Of a DNA stretch of 64,000 nucleotides, positions 1-10,725 are shown in pieces. Both the position numbers and the translations under genes were made by a program. The DNA comes from Qipengyuania pacifica (GTDB lineage: Bacteria; Pseudomonadota; Alphaproteobacteria; Sphingomonadales; Sphingomonadaceae), in the NCBI RefSeq assembly GCF_019857205.1, contig NZ_JAHWXO010000008.1:98415-162414 (forward strand). Reading direction: 5' to 3'. Each line of letters starts with the position of its first letter. Position 1 is the stretch's first letter. The notes under the pieces are model-generated. The model was not told where the DNA came from and ran no database searches. It saw only the letters and a program-made list of their open reading frames with translations.

Positions 1-1
1 T

Positions 2-1111
2 GCGGGCGTGATGGCACCGGAGGTGGTTGTCGGGCTGGAGCCGGCCGATGGGATCGGCAGTGGCTTCGTCATGCGAGCTTTGCCGGGTACGGCAGAACCG
101 CGCGTTATCTTGGATATGAAGCAGCCGGGGCGGCTTCTTGAGGAAGTCGCCCGCGACCTTGCGCGAATCCATGCCATACCTCGCTCCGCACTACCCGACG
201 ATGTGCCGGAACTGGATTACGCAGAAGCCGTCGATGGCCTCAAACAGCAATTCGAAGACTCTGGCGGCGACCGGCCTATCATTGCCCTTGGCCTCAAGTG
301 GCTCCGAGACCATTTGCCGGAGCCTGTCGAGCCAGTGCTCAACCATGGCGACTTCCGTCTTGGCAATTTGCTTGCCGAAGATTCACATCTCACCGGCGTA
401 CTGGACTGGGAGTTATGCCACTTCGGGGACCGACACGAAGATCTCGCCTTTGGATGTATGGCCGTCTGGCGGTTTTCGCGGATTGATCGCCTCGCGCTGG
501 GGCTTGGCTCGTTAAAAGACTATGTGGTTGCATATGAGCAGGAGAGCGGTTTTGGCGTGGACCTGGATCGCTTCCGTTTCTGGCTGATCTATCGCACGGT
601 TTGGTGGGCCCTCGGCTGCCTCCGCATGGCGAGTTTTTGGCGTAGCGGCGATGACCGCATGCTTGAACGCGTCGTGATCTCGCGCCGCACGAGCGAACAA
701 GAGCTCGACCTGCTTCTGCTGTTGGAAGAGGACTCGCCCGAGGAGGAGCGGGCACGCCCGGTGCCTCCGATTGAGAAACGGCCAGAGCCGCAGGGGGAGG
801 CGAGTATGGGCGAAATCGCAAGTGCGATTTCGGAATGGTTGGCCACGATAAAAGATCGCATGGAAGGCCATGACCGGTTCCAGCTTGCAGTGGCACGCAA
901 TGCGCTGGGCATGTTGGCGCGGGGCGACCAGATTGTGTCTGAATGCGAAGACAGACATCTCGCGCAGCAATTGCTCCGTGGGGAATGCTCTTTGAGAAAT
1001 CCCGGGGTGCTTGCTGCCCTTCGCCGTGCCGCGTTGGACAAGCTTGTTGCAGACGTGCCCAAATACCCAATGCTCGAACGTGCTCGCGCAAAGTGGACAG
1101 GAGAGGACTGA
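2..1111 (+). CDS. Phosphotransferase family protein (APH-type kinase fold), 5' end cut by window
   Basis: Small-molecule kinase of the aminoglycoside/choline phosphotransferase fold; the substrate is unknown. The Brenner motif HGDxxxxN begins near base 344 and the metal-binding DWE near base 404. After the kinase domain a linker rich in Pro and Glu leads to a C-terminal helical part (about bases 800-1100) resembling DUF6285, a domain often fused to or paired with these kinases. The frame is open to the left edge and the N-terminal kinase lobe is missing, so the gene starts upstream of the window. Its stop overlaps the start of the acyl-CoA dehydrogenase gene by one base (TGATG). Family members paired with acyl-CoA dehydrogenases are thought to act on hydroxyacyl-CoA-type substrates, so a role in acyl-CoA catabolism is an inference. 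Confidence 0.85.
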   Translation, partial: AGVMAPEVVVGLEPADGIGSGFVMRALPGTAEPRVILDMKQPGRLLEEVARDLARIHAIPRSALPDDVPELDYAEAVDGLKQQFEDSGGDRPIIALGLKWLRDHLPEPVEPVLNHGDFRLGNLLAEDSHLTGVLDWELCHFGDRHEDLAFGCMAVWRFSRIDRLALGLGSLKDYVVAYEQESGFGVDLDRFRFWLIYRTVWWALGCLRMASFWRSGDDRMLERVVISRRTSEQELDLLLLLEEDSPEEERARPVPPIEKRPEPQGEASMGEIASAISEWLATIKDRMEGHDRFQLAVARNALGMLARGDQIVSECEDRHLAQQLLRGECSLRNPGVLAALRRAALDKLVADVPKYPMLERARAKWTGED

Positions 1112-2397
1112 TGGATTTCGCAATACCGCAAGCGCTCGAGGAGTATTACGCCGAACTCGAAACCTTCATCGGGACGGTCATCGAGCCGATGGTGGCGAAA
1201 GACGACAATCAGCGTTTCTTCGACCACCGTCGGGAAGACGCACGCACGGATTGGGAGCGGGGCGGGCTGCCGTCCCAACTATGGGAGGAATTGCTGGGCC
1301 AGGCCCGGAAGGCTGCAGACGAGGCGGGTCACTGGCGTTTTTCTGCTCCGAAGAGATACGGCGGGAAGGACGGCTCGAACCTGTGGATGGCTGTCATCCG
1401 TGATCGCTTCGCGCAGCGCGGCCTTGGTCTCCATAACGATCTGCAGAACGAGCATTCCATCGTCGGAAACTTTCCCTTCGTCGCCATGTTCGAAACGTTC
1501 GGGACTGAGGAGCAGAAACGGGAATTCATCAGTGGCGGTTTCGAAGGGACGCGGCGCGTCGCGTTCGGGCTGACGGAACCCGATCATGGCAGCGACGCGA
1601 CCTGGATGGAAACGACCGCTGTGCGCGAGACTCGCGATGGCGTGGACGGGTGGCGGATCGATGGCGAGAAGATGTGGATCACCGGAATGCACGTGGCCAC
1701 GCATTGCGCGATGTTCGCGCGTACCTCGGGCGAAGATGGCGAGGCCACGGGGATCACCTGCTTTCTCGTCCCCAATCCCACCGAAGGGCTGCAGATCGAA
1801 GAATGGATGTGGACCTTCAACATGCCCACCGACCACCCTCGCCTATCGATAAAAGGGGTTTGGGTCCCGGACAGCGCCATCCTCGGCAGGGAAGGTCGCG
1901 GTTTGGCACTGGCGCAAAGCTTCGTGCACCAGAACCGTATCCGCCAGGCGGCAAGCAGCTTGGGCGCAGCCCAGTTCTGTATCGAAGAGAGCGTGCGCTA
2001 TGCGCGAGAGCGAAAGCCGTTTGGGGAAGAATTGGCGAAGAACCAGGCTATTCAGTTCCCTTTGGTTGAACTGTCCACTCAATGCGAAATGCTGCGCCTG
2101 CTGATCTACAAGACCGCATGGGAAATGGACGCACTGGACCATGAGGAGATCGAGAAGACGATGTCCGACAAGGTTTCGATGTGCAACTACTGGGCAAACC
2201 GGCTGGTTTGCGAAGCCGCGGATCGGGCGATGCAGGTGCACGGCGGCATCGGCTACTCACGCCACAAGCCGTTCGAGCACATCTATCGCCACCATCGCCG
2301 CTACCGCATCACCGAAGGTGCGGAGGAAATCCAGATGCGTAAGGTGGCTGCGTACCTGTTCGGCTACCTTGGTCCGAAGCGCGGGAAATACGGGTGA
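1111..2397 (+). CDS. Acyl-CoA dehydrogenase family protein
   Basis: FAD-dependent acyl-CoA dehydrogenase of 428 residues, expected to introduce a 2,3-double bond into an acyl-CoA thioester in the cytoplasm and pass electrons to ETF. The flavin/substrate loop FGLTEPDHGSDA is present mid-protein, and the C-terminal helix has the ITEGAEEIQ segment, whose Glu (residue 402) sits where the family's catalytic base or its neighbour lies. The longer frame that begins upstream is not used: ATG 1111 follows an AGGAGAGG ribosome site and overlaps the stop of the phosphotransferase gene. The pairing of kinase and dehydrogenase resembles the two domains of ACAD10/11-type enzymes that process 4-hydroxy acids. 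Substrate is not determinable here. Confidence 0.93.
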   Translation: MDFAIPQALEEYYAELETFIGTVIEPMVAKDDNQRFFDHRREDARTDWERGGLPSQLWEELLGQARKAADEAGHWRFSAPKRYGGKDGSNLWMAVIRDRFAQRGLGLHNDLQNEHSIVGNFPFVAMFETFGTEEQKREFISGGFEGTRRVAFGLTEPDHGSDATWMETTAVRETRDGVDGWRIDGEKMWITGMHVATHCAMFARTSGEDGEATGITCFLVPNPTEGLQIEEWMWTFNMPTDHPRLSIKGVWVPDSAILGREGRGLALAQSFVHQNRIRQAASSLGAAQFCIEESVRYARERKPFGEELAKNQAIQFPLVELSTQCEMLRLLIYKTAWEMDALDHEEIEKTMSDKVSMCNYWANRLVCEAADRAMQVHGGIGYSRHKPFEHIYRHHRRYRITEGAEEIQMRKVAAYLFGYLGPKRGKYG

Positions 2398-2463
2398 TCG
2401 ACAAACGACATTGCCAAGCCCCCCCGGGATGCTAGCCATTGCAGCGACTTGAGGGAGTTATCA

Positions 2464-4650
2464 ATGATCGCACGTATATCGCTGGTTGCCGCACTGCTCG
2501 TGACCACTGCACCGCTCGCTGCACAGGGGGCGCCGATCGTGCTTCCGGGTGCGCCGGGCGCGGAGCCCCGCGTCATCGACGCAGCAGAAGCCATTGCTCT
2601 TTCCGATACACGCTTTTCGCCAGCCGATGTGTCTTTCATGCAGGGAATGATCGTCCATCATCAGCAAGCTGTCGATATGGCGAAACTGGTCCGGCAGCGC
2701 ACCAATAACGAAGCGGTGCTAAAGACGGCCGATCGGATCGAAGCGGGGCAGAAAGACGAAATGGATTTCATGCGGACCTGGCTGGAGGACCGCAATCTTG
2801 ACGTGGCCATGCAGGGCATGGGCCATGCCCATCACACGATGAAAGGAATGGCGTCGCCGGAGCAGATGCGCGAACTGGCCGCCGCGAACGGCACCGCCTT
2901 CGACCGCCTGTTTCTCGAGCTCATGGTCGCCCACCACCTAGGGGCGGTTGACATGGTGGATGAACTGCATGGCGTGTCGGGCAGCGCCTACGATCCGGTG
3001 ATGTACGAATTCACCAATGATGTCGTCAGCGACCAGCGGTCCGAAATCGATAGAATGAATGCAACGCTTGCGACGCTCTCGACCGATCCGCGCGCAACGC
3101 TGAAGCCCGGTTTTCGCGACGCGGGCGAGGCGATTTCCAATATGCGCCACGTGGTGGCGCTGCAAAAGCCTGCAGGATTCTTCGACCCCGAAAACCCGGC
3201 TCAGTTGCAGCCGATCAAGGAGCGCGACAAAGGCAAGGACGAAGCGAAGAATACCTCTCGCAGGGACGGCGACGAGGAGGAAGACGAGCCTCAATTCGGC
3301 GAGCGCGGTTCGCTGCTGAGCTTTGCCTTCACCGATATGGCTTTCAGCGGCGATATGATGGTTGCGGGTAGTTACCACGGTTTCAACACTTATCGTCTCG
3401 GACAGGACGGCGTGCCGCAACTGATCAGCTCGGTCGTGTGCCCGGGCGGACAGGGCGATGTATCTATTGCCGGCAATCTGCTGGTCATGAGCGTCGAAGA
3501 TCGCCGGGGCCGGATCGACTGCGGCCTTGAAGGAGTGGATGACAAGGTCAGCGACGAGCGTTTCCGCGGGCTGCGTATTTTCGACATCTCCGACATCACG
3601 CGTCCCAAGCAGGTCGGTCTGGTGCAGACCTGTCGCGGCAGCCATACCCATTCGATCGTCGACGCCGACGATCGCCGTCTGATCGTGTATAATTCGGGCA
3701 CAAGCTATGTGCGCGATTCCGAAGAGGTTCCGGGTTGCTTCAGCGCGGGCGGTGATAACACGGCGCTCTTCAGCATCGACGTGATCGAGATTCCCGTCGC
3801 CGATCCATCGAAAGCCCGCATTGTTGACCGGCCCCGGGTATTTGCCCGCGATGGCGAAATTGCCGGTCTGTGGGGCGGGGGCGATCACGGCGACGGCACG
3901 CAGGACACCAGTCAGACGAACCAGTGCCACGACATTACCGTTTTCCCGGCAAAGAAGCTGGCGGCCGGGGCATGTTCGGGCAATGGCATCATTCTCGACA
4001 TCTCCGATCCCTTGAAGCCGCAGCGCATCGACGATGTGACCGACAAAGGGTTTGCCTATTGGCATTCGGCCACCTTCAACAATGATGGTACCAAAGTGCT
4101 ATTCACCGACGAATGGGGCGGGGGCGGCCGGCCGCGCTGCCAGGCCGGCGACCCCAAAAACTGGGGCGCGGACGCGTTCTACGGAATCGAGAACGGCAAA
4201 CTGGTTTACCGCGGGACCTACAAACTTCCGGCGCCGCAGGGCGACAAGGAAAACTGCGTTGCCCATAACGGATCGATCATCCCCGTTCCCGGGCGCGATA
4301 TCTTCGTGCAGGCGTGGTATCAGGGCGGCATCAGCGTGATCGACTTCACCGACGATCAGAACATCCACGAAATCGCCTATTTCGACCGCGGGCCGATCGA
4401 CAAGGATCAACTCGTCACGGGCGGTTACTGGTCGGCCTATTGGTACAAGGGGCGGATCTATGCGACGGAAATCAGCCGCGGTCTGGATGTGTTCGCACTC
4501 GAACCGAGCGAATTCCTGACGGCCGAGGAGATCGCGGCTGCAGAAGGTGCGCTGTACGCCGATGGCGTCTTCAACCCGCAAACACAGACCCAGGTGACAT
4601 GGCCCGACGCGCTGGTTGCGGCAGCCGAGGACAGCCGCAAAGGCGGATGA
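2464..4650 (+). CDS. Secreted DUF305 plus LVIVD-repeat protein
   Basis: A 728-residue exported protein. A signal peptide (residues 1-21, ending LAAQ) is followed by a DUF305 domain (about 50-205) with two histidine pairs (H65-H66 and a second AHH motif) of the type seen in ferritin-like metal-binding DUF305 proteins. An acidic/Lys-rich linker near 255-280 leads to a long region of LVIVD beta-propeller-like repeats, with recurrent G(L/I)xxFDISD elements. Start chosen at ATG 2464, seven bases after GAGGGAG, rather than the upstream TTG at 2449, because it gives a clean signal peptide. The two domains usually occur separately or in metal/oxidative stress contexts. Function unknown. A terminator follows. 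Confidence 0.8.
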   Translation: MIARISLVAALLVTTAPLAAQGAPIVLPGAPGAEPRVIDAAEAIALSDTRFSPADVSFMQGMIVHHQQAVDMAKLVRQRTNNEAVLKTADRIEAGQKDEMDFMRTWLEDRNLDVAMQGMGHAHHTMKGMASPEQMRELAAANGTAFDRLFLELMVAHHLGAVDMVDELHGVSGSAYDPVMYEFTNDVVSDQRSEIDRMNATLATLSTDPRATLKPGFRDAGEAISNMRHVVALQKPAGFFDPENPAQLQPIKERDKGKDEAKNTSRRDGDEEEDEPQFGERGSLLSFAFTDMAFSGDMMVAGSYHGFNTYRLGQDGVPQLISSVVCPGGQGDVSIAGNLLVMSVEDRRGRIDCGLEGVDDKVSDERFRGLRIFDISDITRPKQVGLVQTCRGSHTHSIVDADDRRLIVYNSGTSYVRDSEEVPGCFSAGGDNTALFSIDVIEIPVADPSKARIVDRPRVFARDGEIAGLWGGGDHGDGTQDTSQTNQCHDITVFPAKKLAAGACSGNGIILDISDPLKPQRIDDVTDKGFAYWHSATFNNDGTKVLFTDEWGGGGRPRCQAGDPKNWGADAFYGIENGKLVYRGTYKLPAPQGDKENCVAHNGSIIPVPGRDIFVQAWYQGGISVIDFTDDQNIHEIAYFDRGPIDKDQLVTGGYWSAYWYKGRIYATEISRGLDVFALEPSEFLTAEEIAAAEGALYADGVFNPQTQTQVTWPDALVAAAEDSRKGG

Positions 4651-4677
4651 ATTCTCCGTCTCGACTGCGCTAACGAG

Positions 4678-4711
4678 AAGGCCCCCGCCGATCGGATCAG
4701 CGGGGGCCTTT
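4678..4711. terminator. Bidirectional rho-independent terminator
   Basis: An 11-bp inverted repeat (AAGGCCCCCGC-type stem at 4678-4688 with its partner at 4700-4710) lies between the convergent LVIVD and DUF4168 genes. It is flanked by T-rich sequence on the plus side and A-rich on the other, so it can serve both transcripts. Confidence 0.8.
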
Positions 4712-4731
4712 CGATATGAGGGATTGGAACC

Positions 4732-5133
4732 CTAGCCGGCGGGTTGGGACTGCACTTCTGCGGCCGCGAGCTGTACACGCTGGGCCAGCGCCGGATCGGT
4801 TTGCATTGCCGTACCGATTGCATTGAATGTTTCGGCATCGAGACCGGAGTTGGCAACAATTTGCGCAGCCTGTTGCTGCTTGGCAGCTTCATCACCCGAC
4901 AGAGTCTGAATTTCGACGACCGCTGCAGCGAAGCTTTTCACCTGTGTATCGGTAAATTCTGCATCAGAGGACTGTTCACCCATTGCCGGGCTTGCCGGCG
5001 CATCCTGAGCAGGTGCTTCCTGGGCTGGCATAGTGGTTGCCGGATCCGCGGTCTGTTCTTCCATGGACTGAGCGGCAGCACCGCTAGCAAGAACCATGGC
5101 GGAGCCTGCGAGAAGAATATTGAGGGTTTTCAT
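4732..5133 (-). CDS. DUF4168 domain-containing exported protein
   Basis: Small exported protein of 133 residues. MKTLNILLAGSAMVLASGAAAQ is a signal peptide. It is followed by a low-complexity Ala/Pro/Gln/Glu stretch (about 25-52) and a DUF4168 domain (about 55-125) rich in Gln and Ala. Start chosen at the ATG after AAAGGAAAACACT; the longer frame upstream has no ribosome site and would bury the signal peptide. DUF4168 proteins are periplasmic and uncharacterised; some are induced by stress. The gene stands alone between two terminators. Confidence 0.8.
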   Translation of the reverse strand: MKTLNILLAGSAMVLASGAAAQSMEEQTADPATTMPAQEAPAQDAPASPAMGEQSSDAEFTDTQVKSFAAAVVEIQTLSGDEAAKQQQAAQIVANSGLDAETFNAIGTAMQTDPALAQRVQLAAAEVQSQPAG

Positions 5134-5301
5134 AGTGTTTTCCTTTGGACTGGTGTCCCCTGTGCAACCGATATGCGCATGATGGTCGGCATTGCGAACA
5201 GCTGGTGGGTTCAATTGTGTCTAAAGGAAGGCAGATACCCAGACATGTCGCTCACCTGCGATGAGTTGAGTGCAGCAAGTTGGGCGACACTTGCGAATCT
5301 C

Positions 5302-5338
5302 TAAAGAAAAGGCCCGGCAGGATCGCTCCTGCCGGGCC
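5302..5338 (-). terminator. groEL terminator
   Basis: Read on the minus strand, a 12-bp GC-rich perfect stem (GGCCCGGCAGGA and its complement, loop of 4) is followed by CTTTTCTTT. It lies 27 bases after the groEL stop. Confidence 0.85.
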
Positions 5339-5364
5339 CAATCTCCGGGTTGGTCGAATAGGAC

Positions 5365-7047
<1,683 letters not shown>

Positions 7048-7099
7048 TCAGATTACTGAAGTTGACACAGTTGACAGTGTCATGACGAAGGAGATGGGC

Positions 7100-7387
7100 T
7101 CAGCCCATGATCCCCATGATGTCGCTTTCCTTCATGATCAGCAGGTCTTCGCCATCGAGCTTGACCTCGGTGCCGGACCATTTGCCGAACAGAACGCGAT
7201 CGCCAGCCTTGACGTCGAGCGGGGTAACCGTGCCGTCTTCAGCCTTGGCGCCCGAACCGACGGCGACGATTTCGCCTTCGCTGGGCTTTTCCTTGGCGCT
7301 GTCGGGGATGATGATGCCGCCTGCGGTCTTCTCATCAGCTTCGATGCGACGGACCAGTACGCGGTCATGCAGCGGACGAAATGCCAT
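7100..7387 (-). CDS. groES: Co-chaperonin GroES (10 kDa)
   Basis: Lid protein of the GroEL chamber, 95 residues. It begins [25 protein letters not shown], with the mobile loop in that last segment that docks on GroEL, and it carries the family's VGSGAK and [14 protein letters not shown] segments. ATG 7387 is preceded on the minus strand by GAGGT. First gene of the chaperonin operon. Confidence 0.99.
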   Translation of the reverse strand: MAFRPLHDRVLVRRIEADEKTAGGIIIPDSAKEKPSEGEIVAVGSGAKAEDGTVTPLDVKAGDRVLFGKWSGTEVKLDGEDLLIMKESDIMGIMG

Positions 7388-7421
7388 TGTGTGTGACCTC
7401 TTGAATGAGTGTGAATGTTCG

Positions 7422-7448
7422 TTGGCACTCCCACATCGAGAGTGCCAG
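7422..7448 (-). promoter_or_regulatory. CIRCE element (HrcA operator) of groESL
   Basis: A 9-bp inverted repeat, TTGGCACTC then nine bases then GAGTGCCAG, matches the CIRCE consensus TTAGCACTC-N9-GAGTGCTAA apart from an A-to-G exchange in each arm. It lies 35 bases upstream of groES. A TTGACA hexamer on the minus strand at 7484-7479, with a weak CAAATG 17 bases downstream, may be the promoter. Binding by HrcA is inferred from the family; hrcA itself is not in the window. Confidence 0.85.
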
Positions 7449-7605
7449 CGAGGGGCATTTGGGGTCAGGCGCCAAGGGTGTCAACGGGGGCAGAGGGAAA
7501 AAATTCGGTCGGCGCGACAGGCCGGGGCAGGGGGTGGCCAAGACGCGCCCGGTTCCCTATCGCGCGCCCCAATTTCCAGATTAGCCAGCAAGAGGCCAGC
7601 CCGTC

Positions 7606-8439
7606 ATGACGACCGACAAAACCATTGCCGCATTGACCATTCCCGAACAGATCTGGCTGTGGTTGCGCTTGAACATGGTGGAAATCGCCGGCGCCTTCGC
7701 CGTGCTGGTCATCGGCCTGCTGCTGGCAGGGATCCTGTCGGGTTGGGTGGCGCGCGCACTGAACCGGTCCGACCGCATCGATCCCACGGTCGCCAACTTT
7801 CTTTCCAACTTGGTCAAATATGCGCTGTGGGCGCTGGTGCTGGTCACCGTGCTGGCACAGTTCGGCGTGGAAACGACCAGCATCCTCGCTGCATTGGGCG
7901 GTATGGCGCTGGCCGTTGGCCTGGCTTTACAAGGCACGCTCAGCAATGTGGCATCGGGTGTGATGATCCTGGTGCAGAAGCCGTTCAAGATCGGGGAATC
8001 GATCAATGCCGGTTCCATTTCCGGTACCGTCCAGCAGATCGGCTTGTTCACGACCGAGCTCAAGCAGTTCGACGGCCTGTTCGTCATGGTCCCCAATTCG
8101 GAGCTGTGGAACCAGGCGATCGTCAATCTCAATCGTCATCCGACCCGCCGGCTCGAACTGATCGTGGGCATTGCCTATGATGACAGCATGCAGCAGGCGC
8201 GCCAGGAATTGCTGGCACTGGCCGAAGCGGATGAGCGCGTGCTGAAGGATCCGGCACCGCAGACCTTCGTCAGCTCGCTCGACGACAGTTCGGTGGGCAT
8301 CGGCATGCGCGTGTGGTGCGCCACAGGTGATTATCTGGCGCTTTCCTGGGATCTGACCGAGGCGACCAAGGCGCGTTTCGACGACGTCGGTATTTCGATC
8401 CCGTTCCCGCAGCGCGACATCTGGCAGCGCAGCGCCTGA
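7606..8439 (+). CDS. Small-conductance mechanosensitive channel, MscS family
   Basis: Inner-membrane channel of 277 residues that opens under membrane tension to relieve hypo-osmotic shock. Three membrane segments are visible (about 24-50, 65-88, 93-130). The third has the Ala/Gly-packed pore helix pattern LGGMALAVGLALQGTLSN typical of MscS TM3. It is followed by the beta domain (KPFKIGESINAGSISGTV) and the VPNSELWNQAIVN segment. The size matches E. coli MscS. Stop is 1 base from the stop of the convergent MATE gene. Confidence 0.95.
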   Translation: MTTDKTIAALTIPEQIWLWLRLNMVEIAGAFAVLVIGLLLAGILSGWVARALNRSDRIDPTVANFLSNLVKYALWALVLVTVLAQFGVETTSILAALGGMALAVGLALQGTLSNVASGVMILVQKPFKIGESINAGSISGTVQQIGLFTTELKQFDGLFVMVPNSELWNQAIVNLNRHPTRRLELIVGIAYDDSMQQARQELLALAEADERVLKDPAPQTFVSSLDDSSVGIGMRVWCATGDYLALSWDLTEATKARFDDVGISIPFPQRDIWQRSA

Positions 8440-8440
8440 G

Positions 8441-9853
8441 CTATCGACTGGCGGGGCGCAGGGTCAGACCAAGCGCCTCGCGTCGATGCCAGCGCCAACC
8501 CAGCAGGGCCGCTGCAAAGGTCAGGCCCGTTGCAAGGCCGATCCAGACGCCCGTCCCTTCGAGCGGGGTGGCAAAGCCCAGCACCAGCGCGGTTCCGATA
8601 CCCGGTACCCAATAGGCGAAGGCGGCAATCCACATGGGAATTCGGGTGTCCTGCAATCCCCGCAATGCGCCGGCGGCAACGGCCTGCATCCCGTCGAACA
8701 GCTGGAAGGCGGCGGCGATGACGATATATTGCAGCGCGAAGCCGACCAAGACGGCGTTTTTCGGATCCCACGGATCGACGTAGATCGCGATCAGCGGCTT
8801 GGGGATGACCACCATGGCAAGTGCGGTCAGAACCATGAAGCCGGTACCAACCACGATTGCGGTCCATCCCGCGCGCCGAATGCCGCCCTCGTCGCGCGCG
8901 CCATAGAAATAACCCACGCGGATGGTGGCAGCCTGTCCCACGCCGAACGGCACTTGGAAAGCCAGCGCCGCGATCTGCAGGGCCACCGTATGAGCGGCGA
9001 GCTCGCTCGCGCCGATATTGCCCATCAGGAAGGCGGCAGCTCCGAAGATCCCGGCTTCTGCTGTGATTGTAAGCGCGATTGGCGTGCCTATGGCAGCAAT
9101 ATGCCGGAAGCGCGCCCAGTCCGGTGACCACCAACGTCCAAAGATGTGATAGCGATGCAGCCGCGGATCGAGCCGGATGGCGACGATATAGGCAAGCAGC
9201 GTCGTGAAAGTCGTTATGATCGTCGCCACCGCGGCCCCCTGCAGGCCAAGCTCTGGCGCGCCGAAATTGCCGAAGATAAAGGCGTAATTTGCCACCGCAT
9301 TGACGAAGATGCCGCCGGCAGTGATCGCCGTGGCGAAAATCGGGCGGTCGAGAGTGGAGACGAAACTGCGCAGCACGTTGTTGAACAGCATCGGCACCAT
9401 CGAAAGGACGAGCAGCGTATTATATTCGATCGCCAGCGCGATGATCTGGGGTTCCTGCCCTGTCACGCGCATCAATGGGCCGAGTAGAAGACACAGACCC
9501 ATGCCCACGATGCCGGCAAACAGGGCCAGCCACAGCGCCATGCGAACCGATCGGCGCACGGGCCGCAAGGCCGGGGCGCGCTCGCCGAGCTCTGCCGCCG
9601 CAACCGGGGCCACAGCGCCGGTCAGGCCGCACAGAGCCCACATGACCAGCCCGAACACGGCCACGGCCAGCGCCGACGCGGCCAGCTGGTCTTCGCCCAA
9701 CCGCGCAATGAAAATCACATCGATGGCGTAGGTGAGCATCTGCAACAGGTTCGCCGTCGCTAACGGCCAGCTCAGCCGCAGCGTCGCGCGAAGTTCATCG
9801 CGCCAACCGTCGCCGCGTGTCCGCGGGGGTGTCAGAGGGGCTAGGTCTGCCAT
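8441..9853 (-). CDS. MATE family efflux transporter
   Basis: Twelve-helix inner-membrane exporter of the MATE (NorM/DinF) type, 470 residues, which would extrude organic cations or drugs in exchange for H+ or Na+. Two internally related halves of six hydrophobic segments each can be followed, separated by a short cytoplasmic basic loop (RLDPRLHRYHIFGRWW). Start chosen at ATG 9853 (MADLAPLTPP); the frame extends further upstream but that part is non-hydrophobic and has no ribosome site. Convergent with the MscS gene. Substrate unknown. Confidence 0.93.
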   Translation of the reverse strand: MADLAPLTPPRTRGDGWRDELRATLRLSWPLATANLLQMLTYAIDVIFIARLGEDQLAASALAVAVFGLVMWALCGLTGAVAPVAAAELGERAPALRPVRRSVRMALWLALFAGIVGMGLCLLLGPLMRVTGQEPQIIALAIEYNTLLVLSMVPMLFNNVLRSFVSTLDRPIFATAITAGGIFVNAVANYAFIFGNFGAPELGLQGAAVATIITTFTTLLAYIVAIRLDPRLHRYHIFGRWWSPDWARFRHIAAIGTPIALTITAEAGIFGAAAFLMGNIGASELAAHTVALQIAALAFQVPFGVGQAATIRVGYFYGARDEGGIRRAGWTAIVVGTGFMVLTALAMVVIPKPLIAIYVDPWDPKNAVLVGFALQYIVIAAAFQLFDGMQAVAAGALRGLQDTRIPMWIAAFAYWVPGIGTALVLGFATPLEGTGVWIGLATGLTFAAALLGWRWHRREALGLTLRPASR

Positions 9854-10002
9854 GATAAGCCGGCCCGGATATTGTGCCAAGCGTCCAAGACCAATGAGTT
9901 CCTGTACCCTGCACAGACTCTGTTGCGAACCTGCCACCAAAATATCACAGTCTCTTTCGCGGGCCAGATGTGCTAACAAGGTGGCCTACATCGGAGAAAC
10001 GA

Positions 10003-10725
10003 ATGCAACTGAAGCCGGCCTTGCCGACCGGATCGGGTAGTTCCGAGCGGAGGAGCGGCGAGCGGCGGCGCGTGCGTCTGCTGGCGCGTGCGCGAGGTGG
10101 GGATCGGACATATACGCTTGAGATAATGGATATATCGCAACGCGGCATGCTGCTGCGAGGAGCGGTTCCGCTGGATCAGGGCGACAAGGTCGAGATCGAA
10201 CTGAGCGATCGCGCGGAGGATAACATAATAGCGACTGTCGCATGGGCGGCAGGCGAGAATCTGGGATGCTATCTCGAACGCGCATTGACGCCAGCCGAAC
10301 TTGCCCATGCGGCATTGAGGGCAAGGCCATCCAATCTGGTCAACGACCCGATCGGCCAGGAAATCCTTCAGGCATTCGGCGCGCGAATACGACAGCTACG
10401 CCGCGCTTCGGACATGACTATGCTGGAGCTGGGAAAAATCGTCGGGGTTTCCAAGCCGACCGTGTGGAAATGGGAATCGGGCAAGGCGCGCCCCCGCGAA
10501 GGAGCTCTCGATGCCTTGGCTCAGGCGCTGAACACGACCCCTGCCCTGCTTCTATACGGTGCCGACGAACCGTCAGGGTTTACGCCGTCGCCGCGGGCGC
10601 TAGCCGAAGATGGCCCGGATAAAGGGGAAAGCCTGCCCGAATGTATCGGGCGGTGCCGATCCCGCATTGCCCGGCGCGCCGGCGTCGATCCTTCCAAAGT
10701 CGTTATAACGATCGACTGGGACTGA
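10003..10725 (+). CDS. PilZ domain-XRE helix-turn-helix fusion regulator
   Basis: A 240-residue cytoplasmic protein joining two domains. Residues about 15-105 are a PilZ domain with both c-di-GMP ligands visible: RxxxR (R21-R25) and DxSxxG (D43, S45, G48). Residues about 118-180 are an XRE/Cro-type helix-turn-helix (MTMLELGKIVGVSKPTVWKWESGK). The tail (about 200-240) is basic. ATG 10003 follows GGAGAAACGA. The gene lies about 400 bases upstream of, and in the same direction as, the fimbrial cluster. A c-di-GMP-responsive transcription factor for those genes is therefore plausible but inferred. PilZ-HTH fusions are uncommon relative to stand-alone PilZ proteins. Confidence 0.85.
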   Translation: MQLKPALPTGSGSSERRSGERRRVRLLARARGGDRTYTLEIMDISQRGMLLRGAVPLDQGDKVEIELSDRAEDNIIATVAWAAGENLGCYLERALTPAELAHAALRARPSNLVNDPIGQEILQAFGARIRQLRRASDMTMLELGKIVGVSKPTVWKWESGKARPREGALDALAQALNTTPALLLYGADEPSGFTPSPRALAEDGPDKGESLPECIGRCRSRIARRAGVDPSKVVITIDWD

